Source: an uncultured Opitutia bacterium (GTDB lineage Bacteria; Verrucomicrobiota; Verrucomicrobiia; Opitutales; Puniceicoccaceae). From it: a DNA stretch of 42,956 nt. Below the pieces are notes generated by a model. That model did not search any database and was not told where the DNA came from. It was given only the letters and a program-made list of their open reading frames with translations. Made by a program: the position numbers and the translations under genes. Numbering within the stretch: position 1 is the stretch's first letter; each line of letters starts with the position of its first letter. Where the stretch lies: the NCBI GenBank assembly GCA_913056175.1, contig CAJXLM010000019.1, forward strand, positions 1 through 42,956, given 5' to 3'. Shown here piece after piece: positions 25,330 to 33,006 of this stretch.

Positions 25330-25634
25330 TGGTTTGTGCGGGGTATGGGGTTGGGGGGTTGGACTTGGTCGGGAAAGAGGGCGTTGCCGGGGGGAGGAAA
25401 CTGTTTTCGTCTTTGGGGATTCTTTCCCGATCCTTTGGTCGGCCGGGCTCTGTGCGGTGGGAAAGCCTGGGCGAGGACTTTCTGGCTGGGTGGGCTCTGT
25501 GCGGTGGGAAAGCTTGGGAGCTCGGGGTGGGGGCTTTTGGAGCGGCGGGCTTTGTGCGGTGGGAAAGCCCTGGGTAGCACTTCTTGGCCCGGCGGAGTGC
25601 TGTCCTCTGGAGTCGGTTCGGAAAGACGTTCGGG
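25330..25634. repeat. REP-like repeat cluster upstream of the RAYT-like gene
   Basis: Three clear units share GGGCTYTGTGCGGTGGGAAA and then G-C-rich ends: 25445-25471, 25492-25518 and 25547-25574 (27, 27 and 28 bp; gaps of 20 and 28 bp). The third is a perfect 7-bp hairpin, GGGCTTT / AAAGCCC with a 10-nt loop; the first two keep only part of the stem. Degenerate look-alikes occur near 25330-25350, 25362-25382 and 25611-25634. Start-to-start distances of 47 and 55 bp are not multiples of three, so this is not a coding repeat. A hairpin repeat next to a Y1-transposase relative resembles a REP/RAYT arrangement. Confidence 0.65.
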
Positions 25635-25818
25635 GTCTCCTGAGGAAGCGCGGGGAGGGGAGCTTCGGGCGGGTGGCGCCGGTTTTGGCGCTGCTGCCCC
25701 CCGTTGCTCCCGCCTCTTTCCGGGTCGTTCTCTTGCACCGATGCGCTCGTCCTCGCAGCGGACACATGGAGAACCTTTCTCCTCGTTGCGGTTGGGATGC
25801 GGGGGGTAGGATCCCGGT

Positions 25819-26163
25819 ATGAGCGAGGAGACCGATCCCATCGTGGTGGGCTGGACCACCGTGAGCCAATCCCTCGAGGCGGAGGATCTCGCCGAGAGGA
25901 TCGTTGCGTCCGGGGCGGCCGCCTGCGTGCAGGTCGAGGGTCCCACCCGTTCCTTCTACACTTGGGAGGGCCGGGTGCACCGGGAGGGGGAGATGCGCGT
26001 GTGGGTGAAGACCACCCTCTCCGCGGAGCCGCGTTTGCGGGAGGTTCTCCGGCGCGAGCACCCCTACGAGGTACCCCAGTGGGTCGCGGTGCGGGCGGAG
26101 TCGGTCCTCCCGGAATACGCCGATTGGGTGCGGGAGTGCACCCGCTCCGCGCCGGAAGGTTGA
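25819..26163 (+). CDS. cutA: CutA1-like divalent cation tolerance protein
   Basis: A 114-residue small trimeric protein of the CutA1 family. Typical segments are VVGWTTVSQSLEAEDLA at the N-terminus, GAAACVQVEG, YTWEGRVHREGEMRVWVKTT and HPYEVPQWVAV. Its physiological role remains uncertain even in model organisms; copper tolerance and signalling have been proposed. A weak AGGAT precedes the ATG. It lies 32 bp upstream of the WYL regulator and may be cotranscribed. Confidence 0.92.
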   Translation: MSEETDPIVVGWTTVSQSLEAEDLAERIVASGAAACVQVEGPTRSFYTWEGRVHREGEMRVWVKTTLSAEPRLREVLRREHPYEVPQWVAVRAESVLPEYADWVRECTRSAPEG

Positions 26164-26195
26164 CCACCGGAACCCGTCCGCCCATTCTTCGGGTC

Positions 26196-27305
26196 ATGGC
26201 GCGTTCTCCGCAGACCCGGCCGCCCTTTGAGCGGATGCAACGAATCCATGAGCGGCTGGCGGCGGAGCAGCCGTTGAACTGTTCGCGCATGGCGGGCGAG
26301 CTGGAGGTGACCCCAAAGACCGTGCAGCGGGACATCGCCTTCATGCGGGACCGCTGGGGCCTCCCCATCGAGTGGGATCCGCAGGAGAACAGTTACTTCT
26401 ACGACGGGGAGGTATCCTCCCTGCCCACCGTGCAGGTGACCGAGGGGGAGGTACTCGCGCTCTTCGTGGCCCGTCGGGCGCTCAGCTCTTACGAGGGAAC
26501 GCCCTTCGAGCAGCCCCTGCGTTCGGCCTTTGGCAAGCTGGCGGAATCGCTGCGGGGCCAGTTCAGCATCTCCCTCGACGAGCTGAGCCGGTCGATCTCC
26601 TTCGTGACCCCGCGCAGCTCGGTGGCCGACCTCGAGACCTTCTCGGCGGTGACCGAAGCCCTCAACCGCCGCTGGACGATCCGTTTCCCCTACCGGAAGC
26701 TGAATGCGGACGGTCCGGAGATGAGGACCGTGCAGCCCTTCCACCTCGCCTCGATCGAGGGGCAGTGGTATCTCTTCGGGCACGATTGCGACCGCGGGGC
26801 CATCCGCACCTTCGTGCTCGGCCGCATTCTCGGGGAGGTGGAGCCCGGCGAGGAGTTCGCCATGCCGGAGGACTTCGACCTGCGGGAGTATCTCCTCAGC
26901 TCCTTCGGCGTCTTCATCGGCACCGGGGAGTACCAGGTCGTCATCGAGTTCCACGGTTCGGCGGCCCGGCTCATCCGGGAACGGAAGTGGCATCCCACCC
27001 AGCGGCTCCGCGAGCTCCCGGGGGGAAGCGTGGAGCTGGAAATGCAGCTGGGTTCGCTCGAGGAGGTCAGCCGCTGGGTGCTCCACTGGGGCGGCCAGGC
27101 GCGGGTGGTGGGTCCCTCCGAGCTGCGCGCGCTGGTCCAACAGTCCATCCGGGACATGCGCCACCTGTATTCGTCGGGACCACTCGAACTCGCGGAGATG
27201 CGGCAGGACCTCGCCGAGGAACACCAGCAACGGCTGCTCGAGTACATTACCCAGCTGGCGGACGAGAGGAACCAGTTGGAGTTGCGCTTCGAGGAAGCAG
27301 GCTGA
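26196..27305 (+). CDS. WYL-domain transcriptional regulator (HTH + WYL)
   Basis: A 369-residue regulator. The N-terminal winged helix-turn-helix (about residues 10-65) is recognisable from RIHERLAAEQPLNCSRMAGEL and the recognition helix PKTVQRDIAFMRDRWGLPIE. The WYL domain (about 150-235) includes RFPYRKLNADGPE, VQPFHLASIEGQWYLFGHD and RTFVLGRI, followed by a WCX-type C-terminal extension ending in a coiled-coil-like tail. The open frame runs back to 25704; the ATG at 26196 is chosen because the homologous region begins there. WYL proteins often sense ligands or nucleic acid in stress and phage responses; no such target is visible nearby. Confidence 0.9.
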   Translation: MARSPQTRPPFERMQRIHERLAAEQPLNCSRMAGELEVTPKTVQRDIAFMRDRWGLPIEWDPQENSYFYDGEVSSLPTVQVTEGEVLALFVARRALSSYEGTPFEQPLRSAFGKLAESLRGQFSISLDELSRSISFVTPRSSVADLETFSAVTEALNRRWTIRFPYRKLNADGPEMRTVQPFHLASIEGQWYLFGHDCDRGAIRTFVLGRILGEVEPGEEFAMPEDFDLREYLLSSFGVFIGTGEYQVVIEFHGSAARLIRERKWHPTQRLRELPGGSVELEMQLGSLEEVSRWVLHWGGQARVVGPSELRALVQQSIRDMRHLYSSGPLELAEMRQDLAEEHQQRLLEYITQLADERNQLELRFEEAG

Positions 27306-27341
27306 CGCCGGCCGAGGGAGGGTCGTAACCCGCGGAAGGGC

Positions 27342-27905
27342 TCAGCGGGAGTAGGGTCCCGGGCCGGGGCCGTGCGGGGGGAGAAGGTCGGTGGGGCGGA
27401 AGTCCGGAGGGAACAGGAAGGACTCGACGGGGTAGACCCGGCCGTTGGCGGTCTCTACCGGCGGGCCGACCAACGCGGCTTCCCCGACGAGAAGATCGCC
27501 GTCCGCGGACCGTGCGAAGGGCAGGGACTGGCCCTCGCGGGTGCGGAGACGCTCACCGACCTCGGCGGCGGGATCGATGCGGCCGGGCACCATCTGGTAG
27601 CGGAGAATCTTCCGGAAGACCGGAGTGTTGAAGTTCAGTTGCATCCGCCGGAACCGACCGTCGGGGAGGTCGAGGATCGCCCGGTTGGTCGGGGCAAAGA
27701 AGGTGACCCCGTCCGCTCCGCGCACCACGCTGAGGAGGTTGCTCGAACGCAGGCCCATGGCCAGCAACCGAAAGCGGGGGTCTTCCTCGATGACGGTGGC
27801 GAGGTCGGGGGCGGGCGGCTCGTCTCCGCGGGCCGTTGCGGGGAGGGAACCGAGCGCTGCCAGCAGGCAGGCGAGGCAGAGGGAAAGGGAGAGGAACTGC
27901 TTCAT
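27342..27905 (-). CDS. Secreted fasciclin (FAS1) domain protein
   Basis: A 187-residue protein with a clear signal peptide (residues 1-27, ending in an Ala-rich cleavage region). One FAS1 domain follows: the VTFFAPTNRAILDLP motif, the ILRYQMVPGRI segment and NGRVYPVESFLFP. The tail is Pro/Gly-rich. FAS1 domains mediate adhesion or matrix binding. It lies 160 bp downstream of ruvA on the same strand and may be a separate unit. Confidence 0.85.
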   Translation of the reverse strand: MKQFLSLSLCLACLLAALGSLPATARGDEPPAPDLATVIEEDPRFRLLAMGLRSSNLLSVVRGADGVTFFAPTNRAILDLPDGRFRRMQLNFNTPVFRKILRYQMVPGRIDPAAEVGERLRTREGQSLPFARSADGDLLVGEAALVGPPVETANGRVYPVESFLFPPDFRPTDLLPPHGPGPGPYSR

Positions 27906-28058
27906 ACCGAAGACAGAAGGAGGGGATGGCGTTCCTTCAAGGGTGGGTTCCCGGAAATTGTGGGGGAGCCTTCCGGCATCCCGCCGGGAAGCTTCCTCCG
28001 GGAAAAGGTCGGCTGCTCGCGGCTGGAGGAAGGCTGGACCCCGAGCAGCCCGGGCGAG

Positions 28059-28084
28059 CCGGGCCTCAGCGCAGCGAGGCCCGG
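28059..28084 (-). terminator. Hairpin spanning the ruvA stop codon
   Basis: A perfect 9-bp stem, CCGGGCCTC / GAGGCCCGG, with an 8-nt loop that contains the end of the ruvA stop codon. No U-run follows. It could act as a 3' stabiliser or Rho-dependent terminator for the yej-ruvA transcript. Confidence 0.5.
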
Positions 28085-28668
28085 ACCAGTTCCTCGGTGG
28101 AGAGTCCCTCCCCGTTCTGCTGGAGGGCCCGGTCGACCGCCTTCTGGGCCTCGGCGGCGCGGTAGCCGAGGGTGATGAGGGCGGCGACGGCCTCGCCGGC
28201 GGGTCCGCGCGGGGTGCCCGCGGCGGCCGCCTCCGCCGTGGCCGGGGGCAGCCCGGTCCCGGTGCCCCCGGCCACGGCGTCCTTCAGCTCGAGGACGAGC
28301 CGTTCGGCGGTCTTTTTCCCGATCCCGGGGGCCTTGGCGAGGGTGGTAGTGTCCGCGGCGGCGATGCTGGCGCGGAGCTGGTCGGGGTCCACCTTGCTGA
28401 GGAGGGTGAGGGCGGTGCGGGGACCGATCCCGCTGACCCGGAGGAGCTGGTCGAAGAAGTCGCGCTCGCCGGGGTGGAGGAAGCCGTACAGGTCCGCGCT
28501 GTCCTCGCGGTAGACCGCCCGGGTGTAGAGGAAGACCTCACCACCGGGAGTGCCGAGCTGCTGGGAAACCCGCAGGGGAATGTGCACCCCGTAGCCGGTT
28601 CCGTGGGTCTCGACGACCGCGTAGAGGGGGTGGCACTCGAGGAGGTGGCCGCGCAGGGAGACGATCAT
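28066..28668 (-). CDS. ruvA: Holliday junction branch migration protein RuvA
   Basis: A 200-residue DNA-binding subunit of RuvAB. Domain I starts at MIVSLRGHLLE. Domain II contains two helix-hairpin-helix motifs (LRVSGIGPRTALTLLS and KAPGIGKKTAERLVLELKD). A flexible Ala/Gly linker precedes the C-terminal domain III (AVAALITLGYRAAEAQKAV). The frame is open to 29088, but the ATG at 28668 gives the family N-terminus and overlaps the yejA stop as ATGA. ruvB and ruvC are not in the window. Confidence 0.95.
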   Translation of the reverse strand: MIVSLRGHLLECHPLYAVVETHGTGYGVHIPLRVSQQLGTPGGEVFLYTRAVYREDSADLYGFLHPGERDFFDQLLRVSGIGPRTALTLLSKVDPDQLRASIAAADTTTLAKAPGIGKKTAERLVLELKDAVAGGTGTGLPPATAEAAAAGTPRGPAGEAVAALITLGYRAAEAQKAVDRALQQNGEGLSTEELVRASLR

Positions 28669-30641
28669 GGTTGGTCCGGGGCGTAACGGTCGTAGACGAG
28701 GACGTCGTTCTCGTAGGTGCTGTCCCCGCGCCGCTCGGCGAGGATCCGCGAACGCTCCTCCTGGTCGATCCAGAGAAGACCGTACTGCCCGGCCCCCTGG
28801 CTGAGGCGGACGTCGAAATGCTCGGGAAAGTGGATCCAGCGCCAGTAGGCCACCCGGTAGAAGGGTACGTAGTAGCCGGGGATGAAGACGGCCTCCTCGT
28901 GGACCCGCTCCTCGAGTTGGTGGGCGAGGGCGATCTTCTCCTCGCGGGAGGTGGAGGCGCGGTAGCGCTCGATGAGGGCGTCCAGCCCGGGGTCGTCCGT
29001 GTTCGTGATGTTGTTGGTCTGCGGGCGGCCGGCGTTCGCCGAGTGGAAACCCTCCCAGTAGCGGGGGTAGGGGAGGCTGGTGTTCCACCCGGAAAACGCG
29101 ATCTGGTGCTGCTTCTCGAGGATCTGCTTGAAGGCGGAGGTCGGCTCGAGGGAGAGGATATTCAGCTCCAGACCCGCCTTGCGGGCCTCCTCCCGAAGGA
29201 TCTGGAGCACTTCCTCGCGGGGACCCTGGGAAACGGTGACCGTGAAGGAGAGGCGGTCGCCGTCCGCGTTGCGGAGGATGCCGTCCGGCCCGGGCTGGTC
29301 GAAGCCGGCCTCCGCGAAGAGCTCGCGGGCGCGGTTAATGTCGAAGGGGCGGGCGGCGAGGTCGGGGTGGGTGAAGGCGCCGAAGCCGTCCGAGGTACCC
29401 TGGAGGCGGGCGTAGTCCCCGCGGAAGTGCTTCTCGATGACCCGGTCGAAGTCCATGGCGTGGGCGATGCCGCGGCGGATGAGGGGGTCGGCGAGGTAGC
29501 CCTGGTCCTCGTTGATCCAGAGGCCGATGCTCGGTCGGGGACGCTGGTTGTAGAAGACGGCCTTGCGGATGAGGCCTCGCTGGAAAGGCTCGGCCTCGGC
29601 GCTGCGCTCGTACCAGTACTCGGGGAGGGTCAGGCCGAAGAGGTCGAACTCCCCCTTCTTGAAGCGCTCGAAGGCGATGTTCAGGTCGCGGACGATCGCG
29701 TAGTGCTTGGCGGCGGGATTGAAGCGGTGCCGGTAGAACTTGTGGTCGTTGGCCCACCAGTCCTCCACCCGGGTGAGGCGGAGGGAACGCCCGTGCTGGA
29801 TGTTTTCCGGGAGGAGCTCGTAGGGACCGGTGGTCGGCTCGAACTTCCACTGGTGCCCGGGGACCCAGTCGGGCTGGAGGGTCCCGTAGAAGTGGGCGGG
29901 CACCGGCCGCACGCTGGCGAACTCGAGGGGCTCGGGCTTCGGGGTGGAGAGGTGAATGGCGAAGGTGCGGTCGTCGTAGCGGGTGATCCCGTTGTATTCG
30001 GTGGAGTACCAGTTGTTGTACCAGGGCGCCTGGATGTGCGGCGACTGCATGAAGTAGAAGAGGTAGAAGAAATCCTCGGTGCGGACGGGCTCACCGTCGG
30101 AGAAGGTGGCGTCCTCGCGGAGGCGGTAGACCACCGTCTGCTGGTCGGGGAGGACCGCCCACTCCTCGGCGAGGGCGGCAAAGAAGCGGCCGGTCTCGGG
30201 GTGGCGGGCGACGAGGGAAACGGCGTTGTCGTCGAGGAGGGCGCTACGGAAGGAGTGGTTGGAGTCCGGCCCGACGAGGCGGACGGTGGGCGGGAAGTTG
30301 AGGAGGAAGCTGCGGAGGGTGCCCCCGCGGACTGCCTCCGGCGAGGCGAAGACAGGCTGGTCCATGCCGTCCTCCCACGAGAGGTCTGCGGGCAAGTCCT
30401 CGGGGTTGGCCTCCCGGAAGAATTCGGGGTGCTCCGCGTAGTACTCGGCCGGGGTGACCGGGGCGCCCGCCTCCCCGTCGGCGGCATCGGCAGGCGGGCC
30501 GGCGGTGGCGGGCTCCCGGGCCTCCTCCTCGGCGGAGGCGGAGCTGTCGGCCGCATCGCCACCACCGCCACAGGCCGTGAGCAGCAGGAGGGGGAGGAGG
30601 GCGAGGGTGCCTGCGGAAAGGGCTTCTCGGAAAGAACGCAT
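28665..30641 (-). CDS. yejA: Peptide ABC transporter substrate-binding lipoprotein (YejA-like)
   Basis: A 658-residue extracellular solute-binding protein, family 5. The signal ends in a lipobox, LLLTACGGGG, so the mature protein is a lipoprotein. A low-complexity Asp/Ala/Glu linker follows, then the DLSWEDGMDQPVFASPEAVRG entry typical of YejA-type proteins and long homologous stretches such as YRLREDATFSDGEPV. It lies 3 bp after yejE. The likely substrate class is oligopeptides or microcin C-like peptides, inferred from the family. Confidence 0.92.
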   Translation of the reverse strand: MRSFREALSAGTLALLPLLLLTACGGGGDAADSSASAEEEAREPATAGPPADAADGEAGAPVTPAEYYAEHPEFFREANPEDLPADLSWEDGMDQPVFASPEAVRGGTLRSFLLNFPPTVRLVGPDSNHSFRSALLDDNAVSLVARHPETGRFFAALAEEWAVLPDQQTVVYRLREDATFSDGEPVRTEDFFYLFYFMQSPHIQAPWYNNWYSTEYNGITRYDDRTFAIHLSTPKPEPLEFASVRPVPAHFYGTLQPDWVPGHQWKFEPTTGPYELLPENIQHGRSLRLTRVEDWWANDHKFYRHRFNPAAKHYAIVRDLNIAFERFKKGEFDLFGLTLPEYWYERSAEAEPFQRGLIRKAVFYNQRPRPSIGLWINEDQGYLADPLIRRGIAHAMDFDRVIEKHFRGDYARLQGTSDGFGAFTHPDLAARPFDINRARELFAEAGFDQPGPDGILRNADGDRLSFTVTVSQGPREEVLQILREEARKAGLELNILSLEPTSAFKQILEKQHQIAFSGWNTSLPYPRYWEGFHSANAGRPQTNNITNTDDPGLDALIERYRASTSREEKIALAHQLEERVHEEAVFIPGYYVPFYRVAYWRWIHFPEHFDVRLSQGAGQYGLLWIDQEERSRILAERRGDSTYENDVLVYDRYAPDQP

Positions 30642-30644
30642 GGT

Positions 30645-31700
30645 TTATCGGAAATAGGAAAACTTCTTCGGGTCAAAGGCTTCGCGGATCCCCTCCCCGA
30701 TAAAGGTGACGAGGGTGAGCACCACGACCATGGCGACAAAGGTCGAGGCGACGATCCAGGGGGCGTCCAGGCGGTTGGTCCCCTGCTGGAGGAGCTCGCC
30801 CCAGCTGGGGGTGGGCGGGGGAATCCCGAAGCCGAGGAAATCGAGGGCGGTCAGCGCGGTGATCCCGGCCACCACCGTAAAGGGGATGAAGGTGACCACG
30901 ATGGAGAGGGTGTTCGGGAGGAGGTGGCGGAAGATGATGCGGAGGGGCCCGGCCCCGATCACGCGGGCCGCCGCGATGTAGTCGCGGGCCCGCTCGCGGT
31001 AGGCGGCGGTCCGCATGTAGTTGGCCATGGCGATCCAGTTGAAGATGACCATGACCGCGAGGAGGGCTCCGATGCGGGCGGGCGCGCCGACCGCCGGGGG
31101 AATGGTCGAGGCGAGGATAATGACGACGTAGAGGAAGGGAATGTTCGTCCAGATCTCCATGAGGCGCTGTCCGGTGAGGTCGAACCACCCTCCAAAATAG
31201 CCCATGGCGCAGCCGATGAGGATGGCGAGGAGATAGGTGCAGGCCATCAAGCCGAGCGAAAATCCGAGGGCGATGCGGAAGCCGTAGACAAGCCGGGCGA
31301 GCACGTCGCGGCCGAGCGGGTCGGTACCGAGATAGTGCTGGGTGCGCGCGCTCGGGGGATAGGGCGGGAAACTGCCCTCCCGGTAGACGGACTCGTCCGG
31401 GCCGTAGGGGATGAGGGGCATGAGCACCCAGTTCGGGTTGCCGGGAGCGGCAAACTGCTCCTTCAGCGCCCGGTAGTTGGCCTCGTAAGGATAATCCTGC
31501 CCGAACTCCTCACCGGAGTATTGGCTGGCGTAGGTCGGGAAGTAGAGCCGGCCGTCGTAGGAGACCACGATCGCCCGCTGGTTGATCCAGAGCTCGGCGA
31601 GGGCTGCGACCAGAATGATCGCGGCGAAGATCAGGAAGGACCAGTAGCCGCGCTTGAGGCTGCGGAAATGCTGCAGGCGTCGGCGGGTGATCGGGTTCAT
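30645..31700 (-). CDS. yejE: Peptide ABC transporter permease (YejE-like)
   Basis: A 351-residue permease. The N-terminal segment with one TM (RRGYWSFLIFAAIILVAALAE) precedes a periplasmic stretch containing YDGRLYFPTYAS and HYLGTDPLGRDVLARLVYGFRI, then five TM helices with the EAA-loop region YRERARDYIAAARVIGAG. This long N-terminal extension is characteristic of YejE. It is separated from yejB by 110 bp. Confidence 0.94.
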   Translation of the reverse strand: MNPITRRRLQHFRSLKRGYWSFLIFAAIILVAALAELWINQRAIVVSYDGRLYFPTYASQYSGEEFGQDYPYEANYRALKEQFAAPGNPNWVLMPLIPYGPDESVYREGSFPPYPPSARTQHYLGTDPLGRDVLARLVYGFRIALGFSLGLMACTYLLAILIGCAMGYFGGWFDLTGQRLMEIWTNIPFLYVVIILASTIPPAVGAPARIGALLAVMVIFNWIAMANYMRTAAYRERARDYIAAARVIGAGPLRIIFRHLLPNTLSIVVTFIPFTVVAGITALTALDFLGFGIPPPTPSWGELLQQGTNRLDAPWIVASTFVAMVVVLTLVTFIGEGIREAFDPKKFSYFR

Positions 31701-31810
31701 CGGTGCGGGCGGCGGCGGGGACGGGGGACGCGGGCGGTGCGGTCGGGCAAGGGGGGCGCTTACGAAGGTGTGGGTCGGATCAAGGCCACGGGGGAGGAGG
31801 GCCGGCGGGC

Positions 31811-32824
31811 TTAGTCAAAGCGGATGCGCGGGTCGACGGTGGCGACGAGGAGGTCGGAGAGGAGGTTGCCCACGAGGAGCAGGAAGGAGGAGAGGAGGAG
31901 GACGCCCATGACGACCGGGTAGTCCCGCTCGATCAGGGAGGTGTACCCGAGCAGCCCGAATCCCTCGATGGAAAAGATCTTCTCGATGAGGAAGGAGCCG
32001 GCCACGAAGAGGGAGATGGCGTTGCCGAAGTTGGTGGCGATGGGGATGAGGGAGTTGCGCAGGGCGTGCCGGAAGACGGCCCGCCGGAAGGACAAGCCCT
32101 TGGCCGCGGCGGTGCGCATGTAGTCGGCGGCGAGGTTGTCGAGCAGGCTGTTCTTCATGAGGAGGGTGAGAAAGGCAAAGCTCCCCACGAGGTAACAGAT
32201 GAGCGGAAGGGCGGAGTGGCGGACGAGGTCCCAGACCTTTCCCCAGAACCCGAGGTCCGCGAAGAAGGGGCTGACGAAGCCGCCGGTGGGAAACCACTCG
32301 AGCTGGAAGGCGAAGAAGACGAGGAGGAGGGCTCCGAGGACATAGCCGGGCACGGCGTAGCCCGCGAAGACAATGATCGAGGTGATTCCGTCGAGCCGGG
32401 TGCGGTGCTTGATGGCCTTGACGATCCCGAGCGGCACGCAGACAGCGTAGGTGAACACGAAGGTGATCAGGCCGTAGTAGAGGGAAACCGGGAGCCGGTC
32501 GAAGATCATGGAGGTCACCGGAATCTGGTAGCGGTAGGACTGGCCGAGATCACCGGTGGCCACCTGTCCGAGCCATTCCGCGTAGGCGAGGTACCAGGGT
32601 TGGTCGAAACCGTAGTACGACTCGAGTTGCCGGACCTGGGCTGGCGAGAGCCCGACACCCTCCGCGCTGCTCGAGGAGCTGTCCCCCTGGGCCATCTGTC
32701 CCTGCAGGAGGGCCTGCTCCACCGGGCCACCGGGCAGGAAGCGGGTGATCGCGAAGACGAGCAGGGTGATCCCGATGAGGGTCGGGACGATGAGGAGGAG
32801 TCGGCGAAGGAAGTAGGCGCGCAT
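31811..32824 (-). CDS. yejB: Peptide ABC transporter permease (YejB-like)
   Basis: A 337-residue permease with six TM helices. The N-terminal region reads YFLRRLLLIVPTLIGITLL and is followed by FLPGGPVEQAL and the extended periplasmic loop seen in YejB. The EAA-loop reads YMRTAAAKGLSFRRAV. It is the first gene of yejB-yejE-yejA. The dual ATPase YejF expected in the operon is not found in the window, so it must be encoded elsewhere or shared. Confidence 0.94.
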   Translation of the reverse strand: MRAYFLRRLLLIVPTLIGITLLVFAITRFLPGGPVEQALLQGQMAQGDSSSSSAEGVGLSPAQVRQLESYYGFDQPWYLAYAEWLGQVATGDLGQSYRYQIPVTSMIFDRLPVSLYYGLITFVFTYAVCVPLGIVKAIKHRTRLDGITSIIVFAGYAVPGYVLGALLLVFFAFQLEWFPTGGFVSPFFADLGFWGKVWDLVRHSALPLICYLVGSFAFLTLLMKNSLLDNLAADYMRTAAAKGLSFRRAVFRHALRNSLIPIATNFGNAISLFVAGSFLIEKIFSIEGFGLLGYTSLIERDYPVVMGVLLLSSFLLLVGNLLSDLLVATVDPRIRFD

Positions 32825-33006
32825 GGCGTGTCCGGGGAGTCTCGCGGAGGGAGACGATCTCGTCCAGCCTTCCCAGACGGGGTCTTCTGGCGGGGTCCAG
32901 CGGGAGAGCTGGGCCGATTCCGGGGAGAAGGCGGGGGGATCCGTAACTGCCGAAACTTGCTTGATTTAGGGTTGTCGCAATCCCCAACCGGGGTTTCCTT
33001 GCCTTC

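Noticed and set aside
25445-25574. Possible CRISPR array
   Set aside because: Only three clear units, drifting repeat sequence, spacers of 20 and 28 bp that are G-rich like their surroundings, and no cas genes. A REP-like cluster explains it better.
25194-26061. Minus-strand frames with recurring FPPH(R/K)A peptides
   Set aside because: The peptides come from the DNA repeat. Unit distances of 47 and 55 bp fall in different frames, and the frames overlap cutA antisense; not a protein.
28671-31814. 1047-codon plus-strand frame opposite yejA/yejE
   Set aside because: Antisense to two clear transporter genes; composition is biased by GC-rich third positions.
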